64,000 bases of DNA, from assembly GCA_002964805.2 (NCBI GenBank), contig PUDQ02000014.1, positions 186,001 through 250,000 on the forward strand, written 5' to 3'. The notes under the pieces were generated by a model that did no database searches, was not told the origin of the DNA, and was given only the letters and a program-made list of their open reading frames with translations. Positions 54,201 through 64,000 of this stretch are shown one piece after another (the first letter of the stretch is position 1; every line of letters begins with the position of its first letter). Both the position numbers and the translations under genes were made by a program. The stretch is from Trametes villosa. Taxonomy: Eukaryota > Basidiomycota > Agaricomycetes > Polyporales > Polyporaceae.

Positions 54201-55606
54201 TGAGACTGCCAGTCGTACTCGCCGTTGAACGAGCGCTTGTTCGGGATGGGGCGCGCAGATGCTGGTCCCGCGGGCATGTACCGCGGGTTCTCCGGGGAGC
54301 CCTGGTCCGAGGGAATACTGCGACGCGAGGAGCGTGAAGAACGCTTGCGCACGGGAATGCCGTCCCTGTCATCGCTGTCCGCACGGGGCCGTGCCGGGCT
54401 GGGCTGGTAGAAGTAGTGATCCTCGGAGGACTGGGTGAGGAGGGCAGGCCGGACGGGGGTGATGGGCATCGTCGTGCGCGACTCGGGGCGGCGCCCGCCG
54501 ACGTAGTAGTCGTAGATGGTCGACTGCTGGGGGGGTGGCTGCTCTGGTCTGTCCGGCTCCTTGCCCTTCCGCGAGGACATCCGTTCCTCCACGGAGCCCA
54601 TACCGAAGCGATCTCGAGGGAGAGAGGAGCCGGGGTCGAGGTCCGTGATCGGGGAGGGGCGCTCGTTCGAGCGGATGCTCCCCGCGCGGGAGACAGTCCT
54701 ACCTCCAGCATCGTTCACAGGGCCCTCCCGTACGCCTGGGCTAATGGGGGAGATACCTGGGGCTGTGGCGTGGGCGAACGCTCGGGATGTCGGGGGCGCG
54801 TTATCCTTCGGGGAGGGAGAGGGGAGCCAGATATCCTGAGGCCTCGTACGGGACAGCGAGCTGAGGCCCTGCCGACCAATGGACGACTGGTCGTACGGAG
54901 AGGGACCCGGAGATGATGGAAGCTCGAAGTCTGCAGCCAGGACGGAGGAGTTGCCGCGCGAGCGAGCGGGCCTGCTGCCATAGCTGCCTGGTACGCCGCC
55001 TATTTGGTCTGAACTGCCGCTCTGTGTGCGATCGCGGGGACGGTACTCGGGAGCTGGCGCTCTGGCAAGCGGACGGGAATCACGATACAGCACAGAGGGG
55101 CCTTCCCTAGCGTCATGCTCACCACTCGCCCGCGGAGGAACAGCAACAGGGTCTCCATTCTCGTGAGTAGGTCCTCCGACGACACTGCCATCCTGGTGAC
55201 CCTGTGGCCGCTCCGCCCCATCCTGCTTAATCCTATCCCAGATGGCCTGTTGCTGCCTCCGAAACGCCGCGAACTCCTCCCCCTCCATCTCCTTGCCGAG
55301 GGCGAGCGAGCGCTCGAAGCGCGCGATCTTGAGCTCCTGGCTGAACTGATCTTCGGCAATCCGCCGGACGCGGTCCATGGACATCCTGTAGGCCCGCATC
55401 GCGGCCTCGTACTCTCGTGTGCCTTCCCAAGTTCCTCTCAGCGCTGCGTCTCGCTCCTGCCTCACCTTGTCGACCGAAGACTGCAGCTCCCGCTCGATCC
55501 TCGCCCGAAGGGCCTCCTTCCACTGCCGATCGGGTTCGACATCGTCGTCAACGCCAGGTGCGGGTCCAACATTCTGCTCTGCGATGGGGGCAAGCAGCGT
55601 CGTCAT
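51227..55606 (-). CDS. Giant coiled-coil/single-helix protein with C-terminal J-like HPD segment (1459 aa)
   Basis: One uninterrupted exon, ATG 55606 to TAA 51229-51227, exceptional for this window. Residues about 25-140 form a charged helix (WKEALRARIERELQSSVDKV, ARFERSLALGKEMEGEEFAA). About 150-590 is Ser/Pro/Arg-rich and disordered. About 600-630 is acidic (ASDSDSEEDYGMDLDDL). About 630-1025 is an almost unbroken Glu/Arg/Lys/Gln run with ER/K alternation typical of single alpha-helices, ending in Ala/Glu/Arg repeats. A second charged block covers about 1035-1140, then a Ser/Thr/Pro linker. The last 150 residues look folded: SVPIPSEEEWARRQEEHARK, RRWARLASMDVLSWHSFPW, ERIKDYLRKWHPDRFETKVL. 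WHPDRF carries the HPD tripeptide (1411-1413) of J domains; the arrangement resembles the C-terminal segment of NFKBIL1-type proteins more than a full J domain. Function unknown. Confidence 0.88.
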   Translation of the reverse strand: MTTLLAPIAEQNVGPAPGVDDDVEPDRQWKEALRARIERELQSSVDKVRQERDAALRGTWEGTREYEAAMRAYRMSMDRVRRIAEDQFSQELKIARFERSLALGKEMEGEEFAAFRRQQQAIWDRIKQDGAERPQGHQDGSVVGGPTHENGDPVAVPPRASGEHDAREGPSVLYRDSRPLARAPAPEYRPRDRTQSGSSDQIGGVPGSYGSRPARSRGNSSVLAADFELPSSPGPSPYDQSSIGRQGLSSLSRTRPQDIWLPSPSPKDNAPPTSRAFAHATAPGISPISPGVREGPVNDAGGRTVSRAGSIRSNERPSPITDLDPGSSLPRDRFGMGSVEERMSSRKGKEPDRPEQPPPQQSTIYDYYVGGRRPESRTTMPITPVRPALLTQSSEDHYFYQPSPARPRADSDDRDGIPVRKRSSRSSRRSIPSDQGSPENPRYMPAGPASARPIPNKRSFNGEYDWQSQPSAPPRPIYGPQSPPVPYPTTSNSRPIPRPPTNEDGPRRHSPSGPWYGSQSPPDALPFAGYDLPFSSSSPRHRYTTSSSMGSAGGGAGGGSGRRNSNGSRSVRSRSSRQEFWGPADVSQQPLATYEEQSVASDSDSEEDYGMDLDDLWRVRERQELSWKLIREQEEAKRQDVLRRAEEAKRLQEEARRKEEEARKKEEEARRQAEEARRKEEEVKLRALEIQQKEEELRRREAELAKREMEAKLAEERRKREEAEARLEEEKRKRLQAEEDAVRREQEEARRRAREEAERRELEEAERRRQEREDAERARRERDEAERRERERRERERKEKEEKQKQAREQAERREREREERERWEREERAKWAREDSERRAREERERREREEQERARREEEERERREKEERDRQRREDEKKAREQREREESRQRQLAAEAEARREAERLQAQRAAAERLEADRQQKEAAMAAEAEARAQAQIEARARAEARAQAEAQAQADARARADEARARAVEAARLREVEEATRRREAEEATRQREAEEATRQREAEEARRREAEAASRADDTAPQSQPDLSEDLQDPELIRQQELIFQQIEAQRRAKEEGLRRAEESRKRAAEDEQRKQAEQEGLRKELEARRRVEEERRRKEEEHRKREEALLSNVLRQSEEEHRRYEEQRRRQDSVGSSSDTGRAGGYSSASSSAPRPVPTQASSIYSGAPPGDRSSTASSSSYSSSASFFSAASGRSTSTGYSTSSSRSTATPVPNATPTSTPSAASSGTAKGAWKSSSFSQAGTSPTTPSRSNTGSTYRTAYGGPTAPHTPSTPSHSRPAASQSVPIPSEEEWARRQEEHARKQFEQFQRDQQAQQRRQEAKAMKQLSKEEVIKLFEEHERRWARLASMDVLSWHSFPWPMLKPPSDPEQLTFPEVQAYVLSPHQQGDKTPKERIKDYLRKWHPDRFETKVLPKVREEEREKVQEGAGTVARHLNKLLSNLSGSAENGLFG
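52570..52660 (-). repeat. 27-bp in-frame repeats (EAEEATRQR)
   Basis: Three near-identical 27-nt units encode EAEEATRQR-type nonapeptides inside the charged helix of the 1459-aa protein. They are probably a recent local expansion. Confidence 0.75.
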
Positions 55607-57744
55607 AGGACGTCACAGGGTGTAACAGGGGGCGATGTGCAAGGGGACAGGGCGATATTGCGATGGTAAGCTCCAGGTTCTCGAGGGGACCGAGCTGACT
55701 GTGGGTGTGAGGTAGATGGGTGGTTGGGATATCCGCAGAACGCAAGTGGGGAAAGCCAGGTGAGGCCTCGCCGCATAGAGATGTGAGAGCACCTGAAGCG
55801 ATCGGCCTCATGGTAAGTGCACGCGATGCTCGACGAAGCTAAACCCGGAGCGCACCAGTGTTCCCAAGCGCCACGACGCGCTATATACAAGAAAACAGAT
55901 GAAGACGGAGACGGCGGAAGAACGGTCAAGTGTGGGGGGCGGGAGATGGCGATGGCGGGACGCAGGGCGCGCTAGAGCCCTCGGACGTCGGAGGGCGGAC
56001 GCGCACGATGCAGCCGGATCTTTATATCAAGCGGCGCGCGGCCGGTCTCTGACCTCGCTCAAGTCGGCAGTCTCCTCGTTCCCGCCACGCCCTCCGGACG
56101 CTTTCCCCAGGTGTGCTCATCCGACATCACTCTCCAGCGCGGTCTAGGCCTTTCTTGTAGCGTTTTGGCCTCAACCCGCCTTATCCTGCGATATTATCGC
56201 CAATCGCCCCAGGCGCCGGACGCTCACGCGGTCACGAGGGCTTCATTCACGCGTTGCATCGACGTCGACGCTCGCCTAGGTACGTATCGTTCTATACAGC
56301 ACCCAAAAACATTCTCAGCTTACGTCTTCGCGGCATCTCATGAGGCTCTAGGATATCCTCCGATTCAAGCTCTTAACCCGAATTCGAGGAAGCTAGCCAG
56401 CTTGCACTTGCGGAAACGACGCGTAAGCAGAAAGCTTCGATAGTTCATGCATTGTGATCCTGGACGAATTGCGCTGAATATTCGCCAGGTTTCTTGACTT
56501 CGGGTCCTGCCCAAATGTGGCCATTGTCCACACCCCGGGGATTGAGGCACTTCCAATCAGAAACAATCGTCCAGATACTGAAGGATCCGACGAGCATCTT
56601 CGAAGCGCGATCCCGGCATCTCCTGAAGGCACTCTGGATCTATATTCCTCTATAAGCCATCCAGTTCATAGAAGATCTCATCATGACTGGATAGCCTGGC
56701 TTAGCAGCATGACTTACTCCTGGGACAGCCTGCGACTTGTCCCTACGGTCACCCCGCCTTGCCTTCGCTCCCCTGAAGCTTCAGGACGACTACTGGCCTG
56801 CATGTAGCTCGCTTACCTGTGGCGGCGTATACTTCTCTAGGCAGCCTTTCACTAGATGCTGTGAGAGACCATCTACGTCGCTTGCTATTGACACATTCCC
56901 TTGCCGAACCTAGGGCGAGAATCCGGGTGCTGCGCCGCAAACGACCCTGGAGGACCGGGCACATCGAATCCCGACGCATGCTTTATAGGCATACTCGGAA
57001 GCCACGAGGCATACCATCGGAGGCCGAACATGAAGTAGAGCATGCGTATCGCTCCTCGAGGACCCCTCTTGCCCTCTGCGAGTCGGGCGCGAAGGATGTG
57101 ACTGACGTTCTCTTCGATCTATGGCTAACATCGCTGTGTGCGAGACTGCAGGTGAGCGAGGGGGAAGCTTAGCACTTCTCTTGGGCTAGCGCAACGGCAC
57201 CCTTTATGTATGGTACGTAACAAGTGAGTTATTACCCTCTTCGACGTATCGACGATTCCCTTTCTCATGTCTCATTCTAGTCGCCTTTTGGAATTCTTAC
57301 ATGGTCGTATGCTTGTGATCCCTTTGACAGCATTGACCTACGGGAGAAAAAGCCTGCAGGCTTGCATGCTTCAAGTTGAAATGGTATGTCTACGACTAAA
57401 CCGAGCGACCCCCTCTCCCCGATAGACGTGCTCATGTCTTCTCATCCCCACGTCTGTAGTGCCTGCATGCGATGCCGCATCCGATCATGGCTACTCGACC
57501 AAGTGACGTCGCAATTGTGGAAGCAATGCAACGGATAGTACCCAAGGCTCAAGATTATAGCAAACGTAAGCGCGACAGCAGGTAGCCATAAATATACATG
57601 ATGCTAAACACCCAAGCCCGTATATGATCGTCATCCCAGTCATAAAATATGTACGTCGAACCATCAAGATTAACGAGCGCCGTCGTGCAGCGTGGTGCTC
57701 GCGCAGACGGCGGCGGAGGCCATATATACCTGATGGCTTTTGGC
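55607..57744. other. Intergenic region
   Basis: Upstream side of the 1459-aa gene and downstream side of the bestrophin-like gene. A TATA-like TTTATATCAAG occurs at about 56021. Frames at 56111-57172 lack coding character. No gene supported. Confidence 0.45.
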
Positions 57745-59843
57745 TCATCGGTTCCGCGTCATCTGGTCGACGTCCCACCAGCTCTTCAGGAGCGTGCGGC
57801 GGATGCTGTGCATCCCGGTCTCGGGCCCGTGGTACGAGTGGCTGACGTCGCTCATCATCTCCTCGGCGGTGCGCCGGTCGCCGGGCGCGAACGGCTGGTT
57901 CCACGCAGTGAACACGTACTCGTCCGGTTCCGGGCAAGAGTGCTGCATGCGAAAACAGGTGCGTGTCAGCGCCCGGCGAACGATGGTAACGGGAACACGA
58001 AACGACGTACGGCGGTGATCTCGTGCAGCTCGCGCTGGATCTCGAGGCAGAACGAGTCGAGGTCTGGGAGCAGTCGAGGTAAGCGCCGCCGCCCATCGAA
58101 GCTGATCAGGAATGGAACGCTCACCGAGATCGTTCATGTCATAGTTGAACGGGTTCTCGCTAAATGAAACGCGGGTTCTGAGTGGATGCACTTGATCGGG
58201 CGAAGCCATAGATGAACGTACATCTCTTGCCCGATCTCGAGGAAGCCGAGGAGTAGGAATGACGCAAATGCCGTGGCTGGGATAGTCAAGTAGTGGAAGG
58301 AGCTCCACACTTGGAACTGTGAGTCACGACCGGTGAGCATGTCTGCGTACGGACTAAAGTATCGCCAAACACTGACCGGGAGGAAGAACAAATACAACCA
58401 CAGCGAGACGCGGAGGTGCGCCTGGTATGCGAACGGCAGCGGCGTGTTCCTGATACGGTCGAGGTTCGTCACTGTGTCCTGCAGCTGCCCGATGCCCGTG
58501 GTGAACGCAGACGCGATCGCGGGTTGTAGCATCCCGTTGCGCAACAGCCACGCAAGGTAACTCGAGAGATAGAGCGTGACTTCCAGCGGGACGTTCGAGT
58601 CGACGGCCTCAGGACGGATCTTCTTGCCAGTAAAGGTGCGCGTTGTCGACAACGCGCTCAGCGGGACTTCGGGCTCAGGCGCGTGCCGGCGGAACGGGCG
58701 CGCGAGCGAGCGGAAGAACATCTTGAACACGCGCAGGAACGGGAGGTAGTCGTACAGCGACTCCTTCGGCGGGTTGCGCGCGGGCAGCAGCCGGTGCTCG
58801 CTGTACACGACGGGCAGCGCCATCTCGGGGTCGAACGACTTCTTGCGCTTCATGCGCCCGCGGAGCGAGTGGTAAATGTCGTCCTCGGTGAGCTGCCCGT
58901 GCTCCTTCTCTGGGTCGTCGCTGGATGTTCCGGCGGTGCCGGAGGTGCCGGCGCGCCCGACGGTGCGATCGGGAGACAGGGGGCGCGAGGAGGTGAGGGT
59001 GTGTGCGGTCTTGTGCTTCTCGGCGTCCATGGCGGAGGCCTTCCAGAGCGGGAGCATGTCGTCTTCTGTGGCACGCTCGGGGGTATGTGTCGCATATCGT
59101 GGCAAGAAGCACACGAGCGGATAGAGATCCTCGTAGTAGGCTCCTGGCTCGGCACGAAGGAGATGCTACGTCGGAACGGTGAGCGTCAAGCTAAGGGGAG
59201 GTCTGGAGGGGTGGATGTACCTTCACGGCGACAGAGTACGATTGCACCAGGTTCACCATGCTCTTCTTCTCGATAGATACCTCGAGCATTGACTTCACCT
59301 CACCCGTCTTCTTGTCAACTCGCTCGAATGGGACATGGACCCAGATCTATACCGCGCGTTCGGTGAGTGTCGCGCTCAGCGTACTTCCCTCCTAGATGTA
59401 ACTCACGAGGAGCGCCAAGTTACGCGAGGCAATTGCAATGGTAGTCCACAGCCTCCTTCCATCCATGTACCTATCAGATGCAACATGATCATCTTGTCAG
59501 CACCCCATTCCTCCACCTCGGATGGGCACATGCGGAACAGTGGACTAACCGCTCGTATGCCGAAGATGTCCGGAAGGAGATGACCAGACCGAGCACCGTA
59601 CCCAGCACTGTGAGCATCGCGCTGGAGAACGACAGCTTATGGCGCGTCATCTCGGATACAAGCGTCACCACTAAAGCACACGCACGCGCGCGTTAGCAAG
59701 TGGGGTAACGAGCGGCCGCACTAGGGGTACTCACTAGTCGCGACCCCGGAGAAGAAGAGCACTTCAGGCCAGATGTCATTGATGACCGTCGCCTTGAATT
59801 TCTTCAGGCTCCAGCCCACGAAGAGTGGATTCTTCGCAACCAT
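57745..59843 (-). CDS. Bestrophin-like anion channel (UPF0187 family)
   Basis: The family forms pentameric chloride/anion channels. Nine exons (59843-59735, 59670-59550, 59470-59407, 59346-59221, 59165-58377, 58316-58222, 58159-58125, 58063-58011, 57942-57745) give 529 residues. The start MVAKNPLFVGWSLKKFKATV leads to an N-terminal helix, DIWPEVLFFSGVATMVTLVS. The hallmark LVISFRTSSAYERYMDGRRL-W is assembled from exons 2 and 3. IASRNLALLIWVHVPFER follows. A Ser/Glu-rich cytosolic loop of about 110 residues is inserted before SNVPLEVTLYLSSYLAWLL. After LYLFFLP, splicing of the 60-nt intron 58376-58317 gives FQVWSSFHYLTIPATAFAS. The pore-loop region GFLEIGQEIENPFNYDMNDL-DLDSFC is classic. The C-terminus includes HEITAHSCPEPDEYVF. 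Yeast/fungal members may sit in the plasma membrane or vacuole; location here is unknown. Confidence 0.93.
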
Positions 59844-61150
59844 CTTGCACGGTCAGGGTACCGCGGGACGAGTAGTCTCTGTTCGCTGCAAGAGGAACGA
59901 GAGTGTTAAACCTGGTGCTTCACAGTGAACGCCAGGCCTCGATAGGCGAAGCAGACTAGATCAAGCAACCAGACAGAGCGAGTGGGGGGAGAGCAAGTCG
60001 ACCTCCACAAGTCCGCAGAGAAGAAGAGGGACGCAGGAAAAGAAGGCAGAAACCGTTGGCAGGTGAAAGGCGCGGTGCGGAGCCATCGCGAGAATATGAA
60101 GCCCTCGGAGGCGCCTCGCGGGCTGGAAAAGGCTCGTGTTCCGGAGCTGCAGCCAGTCGCCGTCCAGCCATCCTGATGGCGTCTTGTTTTGCGCGGCGGG
60201 CACTTGGCCGGCGCATCGACCACGCCTCGGCCTGGGCCCTGGGGGCGGTCACGATGGCTTGATGTGCCCCGCGGTTGCGTCGTTTATGCTTTGCATGGGA
60301 AATGCGAAGGTGCGGGGTTACGCAACGCCGTTGTACTTACAGTTACGTTCAGCGTCATCTCAGCATCCTTGTAGTGGAGATAGCACTACCGTAGCTAGCA
60401 ATGAGCTACATACGTCCGCCAAGCCCAGAGGAGACAGTCCAGAGACCTAGAGAGAACAGCGGCGTGTAGATGCGGTGGCACAGATTCAGATGTTTTACGC
60501 ATCCCATCGAGATGTCGATGACATTCGGGGCGGGAGATGAAGGTCGTGTGCAGCTAAGGAAAGTACGTGCAACACCGCCCCCATGATGCCCCTCACAAAC
60601 CGCCGGCGCGCGATCGGTCAGTAAATGATTTGATTCCCGAAGGAATCGGAAGCCATGCAGCCCGGGGTAGGAAGGGGTTGAAACTGAAAGCGAAGGCCAT
60701 TGTACGGACTGCCAGGCTTCGTATCCCACTCACTCCAGTGCTGGTACCTCGGCCTGTGGCCATGGATGGCGATGGGAGGGCTGGAAAATCGTCACGATGC
60801 CTAGCAACAGAACTCTGACAGCATCGATACTGCGAACTAGAAGTACGGTCCCTGCTCATTGCCAACAAACACCATGGCATGTCGCGACACTCATGACAGT
60901 GATCGCGCAGTGCTTTCCGGTGCCGACAGACCACCGGACAGCGCTCAATGGGGATGTACGGATGATCACGATGAAATGGGTTCGCAGCTCGCTGAGCGCC
61001 CCGTACGTGACAGCAGTGCGATGATCAGTCTCTGCTAGGCGCTGGGGCGTTAAGACATCCTCCTGCGCCTTGTACTTAAGATGTGAGGTAGTACGTTCTC
61101 TGCGAGCGACGCCCTCGCCAGTACCTGGGGCGTCCTTCGGCGTCGCGCGG
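59844..61150. other. Intergenic region
   Basis: Promoter side of the bestrophin-like gene and 3' side of the GST gene. No protein-like frames or RNA genes seen. Confidence 0.5.
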
Positions 61151-62456
61151 TTAGGGGAGCGCGGTGCCCGCGTTAATAGCGTTGGCGACCTGGCTGGTGT
61201 TCGGGCGATTGAAAGCATATCTGTGGGTACACGGGATCAGATGTCGCACCTCACCTTCAACGCGCGGCATGCTCACCTCTCGTAACTGTCGAGATAGAGT
61301 TGTTCTGTGCTGCTCGTGCGCTTGACCGCGGGATGACTTATCACGCGGTCGACGTAGGCGCGAAACTGCTCTCCTTCCGGCAGCACGAATCCGCGGTAGT
61401 GCTTCAGCACGTTCGTCGCACGGAAGAGCCCTAGTTCTCGGCGATGAGCGCGGCCATCCTCGACACGTTGACGAGTGGGAAACTCACAAGGTGCGGCCAT
61501 AACGTCCGCATAGCTCAGCGAGCCGCGCTCATGCCAGAGCCCGTACTGCGTGTAGCCCTCACGCTCTGCGCGTTTGAAGAGCGTCACGAGGCCGTCGAGG
61601 GCCTCCACGAAACCCTTGGCGCCCTCGACCTGTTTGGCTACATTGCAAGGAGATGAGCATCGCGCGTCTTGCGGAGAGGAGTGACGGCACACGGACCCTC
61701 GTCCTGTGCTTGGAGGTATCTATAGAAGGCGGGGATGAGCGTCCGGTTGACGCTGTCCGCCTGCAGACGAATGAGAGCACGTGCGTCTAGATAGGGAGAT
61801 GTGCAGGATGAGTAAGTGTCGTACGGTGCACGGAGACGGCATTCCTGGAACCAGCAACATTGCGCATCCAGGGAAGCGTCGTGATCGACTCACAAGGGTC
61901 CGAAGACGGCGGAAAGAGGCTCTCCGTGGTGTGCGAGGAGCGCTTGGTGTTGCTCGTCGCCAATCTAAGAAGAGAGGGTCAGCCTGCGCGTCTCATGGAG
62001 GCCGCGCCCAATCCAACGCACTCTTCTAGGAAGTCGATGATGATCGTGCTCTCGTTCAGAGCCCTGGGCGGGGCGAAGTTGTTGAGCTTGAGCGCTGGCA
62101 CGAGGCCCTTCGGCGACAGCTCCAGCAGCTCCGCCGGCTTCTTGTACGGATCCACCTCATCTGCGCATGGCCCACTAGGTGAGCAGGGTACTTGTTGAGG
62201 GCGACGAGATCGTACAGTACTGGATAGAAAGGAATAGAATGGACTCAGTCAGCGCTTGATGAAAGGTCAACCGCACACATACCTGATAGTCAATGCCCAG
62301 GTGTTCGAGCGTTATCCAGACACGATGTACGAAGGGGCAGAAGCATCCGCCAAACAGCGTGATGTTCTCCGCGTCGGTGTGCGCTTTGGCAGTCACCAGC
62401 GCCTCCCCGGTACACTCCAGATGGTAGGATCTTCCCTTGTCTTGCTCGCTGGCCAT
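61151..62456 (-). CDS. Glutathione S-transferase, omega/GTO-like, with 4-nt microexon
   Basis: Members conjugate or deglutathionylate electrophiles using glutathione; omega-like enzymes use a catalytic Cys. Eight exons (62456-62283, 62219-62216, 62160-62022, 61964-61894, 61786-61697, 61637-61488, 61430-61277, 61220-61151) give 283 residues. The active-site stretch FGGCFCPFVHRVWITLE has a Cys-Pro-Phe. Exon 2 is only TACT; with it the protein reads GIDYQ-YYEVDPYKKPAELLE, the conserved family sequence, while skipping it breaks the frame. Next come LSPKGLVPALKLNNFAPPRA and LNESTIIIDFLEELATSNTK (glutathione-binding ES in NEST). The helical domain has DPYARALIRLQADSVNRTLI, PAFYRYLQAQDE, then LWHERGSLSYADVMAAPWLF and RATNVLKHYRGF. 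The 61-nt intron 61696-61638 removes an in-frame stop. No signal peptide. Confidence 0.93.
62216..62219 (-). other. 4-nt microexon of the GST gene (TACT)
   Basis: Flanked by CTATCCAG upstream and GTACGA downstream on the minus strand; introns of 63 and 55 nt surround it. It supplies one Tyr codon plus the first base of the next Tyr, and is the only way found to keep frame and yield YYEVDPYKKP. Confidence 0.75.
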
Positions 62457-64000
62457 GTTGTGTGCTACGACCGTCGTTGTTGAGGGATGAGTGCTAGTTG
62501 GGACACAACTTGGGCTCCCAAAGGCGACGCCCGGCGTGTTAGTGAATCGATGACATCAGCAGCCGTCTCAGTGGGCCATGTGCGCGGTCCGGTTTGGGTG
62601 TGGTGCTGGTGTTATGACCAGGACCTGGAAGAGTTGCACTAAGTGTCGCTGAGGCCACCTGCTAAGCCCGGTGTGTACACTATCAGCGAGATCCTGGAGT
62701 CTGCGAGACTAAGAATCCGTATCGACGCAAGCACGTCTCGGGTTTTGTTCGAGGTTGAGGGTGTAACTGGCAGTGGGATCAGACGCGTTGTCGCACATAT
62801 GAGACGGTTCATACTCTTCTGGCCTCGCCTTTGTCGGATAGACTGCAATGTCCGGATAGGACTCGAATTTACGCGACAGTGGTCAGGTTGTCGATGTCTA
62901 GGACATGAAGGATTCGAATCGAGGTTGAAGAGGTAGGAGACGCGCAGCGCGCTTTTATCTGGCGTTAACGCTGGTTAGATCAATTACAACCGCGATTAAA
63001 GCATTGCTTAGTAGTTGCTATTGAACTTCTAGTCAGTGTTGAAGAGGCATTAGCTCCCTGTAAGCGCTTGAGCAAATCGGCGCTACGGTGGCCGCCTGTG
63101 GCCGTTCGTAACTTGAGCACGTTCAACTTGTCGCTGCGTCTAACCCCCTCCGGATAGGAGAACAAATGGGAAAAAGCGGTCTGTCCACCCTCTCAATCGA
63201 TAACTCAAGATCGAAATTGACCGAAGCACTGTTCACACAGAACACACCCCTCATGACAGAACCGCCCGGCTTCTACGTAAAGCTCGTCGGTCGCCCCTTG
63301 CGCTCGTGCCTATTACTCCTCCATCGTCGTTCACACGATCGCGTCCCAGAAACGGCAAACAAGTTACTTGGCGAGGCTCACATGTCGCCATCTCGACATT
63401 GCCTCCGTGCCCCGGAATCGACAAGAGCGTCATCCGGTCGTTCCGCTTATACGCCGGCGACATACCGTGCTCTAGTCGTTATTGCTTCCAGACGATCATC
63501 TCTACCCCGAGACCCCGCCGTGAGTGCCCGTGCTGTTGAATTATGCATCGTGACCTTGCAGACGGCCGGAGGAAACAGCCATTGGCGCAATCGCCTCACC
63601 GCCGGTGCTCGCGTCCTCCAAACGCAGCCACGGCCCTCCGGGCGCCCCACGTCACCCCGCAGATCCCCCTCGCGCCGGACAGCGAAGACGCGAACCCAGC
63701 AGGGTCCCCTTCCGCAGAAGGCACACGAAGGCCGCGCGCGGGTGTACACATGGGCGCGGCGAATGCACCCCGGAGAAGCCCGTGCGCTAGCGGCCTTCTC
63801 GAGGTCGGAGCGGAAGCTGCGATGCCGTGGCCTTTCTCTGCTTCCCTACCTCACTTCACCCTTCGGAGGGCCTTCGTACGTCTGGGCACGCGCCAAATGC
63901 TGAACATCGCTGATCGTCGTGCACATCCCCGTGTGGGTGCGCAGGATGAGCAGCGCGGAGCATGGCGCGTTTGTCATGTTACTGTCGGCTCCCGAGTGAG
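62457..64000. other. GST promoter and unassigned right end
   Basis: 62457-62640 is presumably the GST promoter. A frame at 62643-62936 (+) begins MSLRPPAKPGVYTISEIL but has no clear family. Near the right end a good donor (GTGAGT, about 63520) and acceptor (TTGCAG, about 63560) lie in GC-rich sequence that stays open in several frames, so a plus-strand gene may begin here and run off the window. I could not establish a start or product. Confidence 0.35.

Noticed and set aside
62840..62935. Second tRNA-like string around GATTCGAATC
   Set aside because: It is a short palindrome; no D arm, anticodon arm or acceptor stem can be built around it.
63166..63903. 245-aa ORF near the right end, with a zinc-finger-like HTKAARGCTHGRGECTPEKP string in another frame
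   Set aside because: No complete C2H2 spacing, and the frames disagree; the region may be the start of a gene cut by the window but cannot be modelled.

Overview
This is nuclear DNA from a filamentous basidiomycete, most likely an Agaricomycete (perhaps Polyporales). The genes are GC-rich and cut by many short introns, mostly 45-65 nt with GTRNGT donors, CTNAN branch sites and YAG acceptors. The proteins are eukaryotic (Dcp1, Prp3, mitochondrial uL16), and two families point to mushrooms: a DUF6534-type seven-helix protein and a polyporopepsin-like aspartic protease. Nothing prokaryotic (operons, Shine-Dalgarno sites, CRISPR, IS elements) is visible. Exon joins were worked out by hand from reading frame, splice consensus and family conservation.

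Layout. 1-7700: a 3'-truncated minus-strand gene, a 99-residue protein gene, an intron-containing tRNA-Asp, a decayed gene relic, and a basic protein gene with a tandem repeat. 8330-15376: a compact housekeeping block, DCP1(-)/PRP3(+) and a small mitochondrial-looking gene(-)/MRPL16(+), each pair head to head. 16690-22530: a second small protein gene resembling the 99-residue one, a gene-poor stretch, and a 916-residue low-complexity protein. 24330-43812: two nearly identical secreted aspartic protease genes, each with its promoter, lie as an inverted, convergent duplication. About 14.5 kb separates the arms; this interval is gene-poor, GC-rich in its central part, and holds one confident gene, a 746-residue Ser/Pro-rich protein. 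44047-49937: an extended-SDR reductase(-), a DUF6534 membrane protein(-) and a classical SDR(+). 51227-55606: a single-exon 1459-residue protein with a very long charged helix and a C-terminal HPD segment. 57745-62456: a bestrophin-like anion channel(-) and a GST(-) whose reading frame needs a 4-nt microexon.

How the genes relate. The housekeeping block serves RNA and protein production: Dcp1 in mRNA decapping, Prp3 in the U4/U6.U5 tri-snRNP, uL16m in the mitochondrial ribosome. The right part is accessory in character: secreted proteolysis, redox enzymes, GST detoxification and membrane proteins. No biosynthetic cluster is evident, because no core synthase is present. The most unusual items are the inverted protease duplication, the microexons in GST (4 nt) and probably PRP3 (7 nt), the two small proteins with an ENxENI motif and cyclin-like destruction-box motifs, and the G4-capable leader plus in-frame minisatellite at 7 kb.
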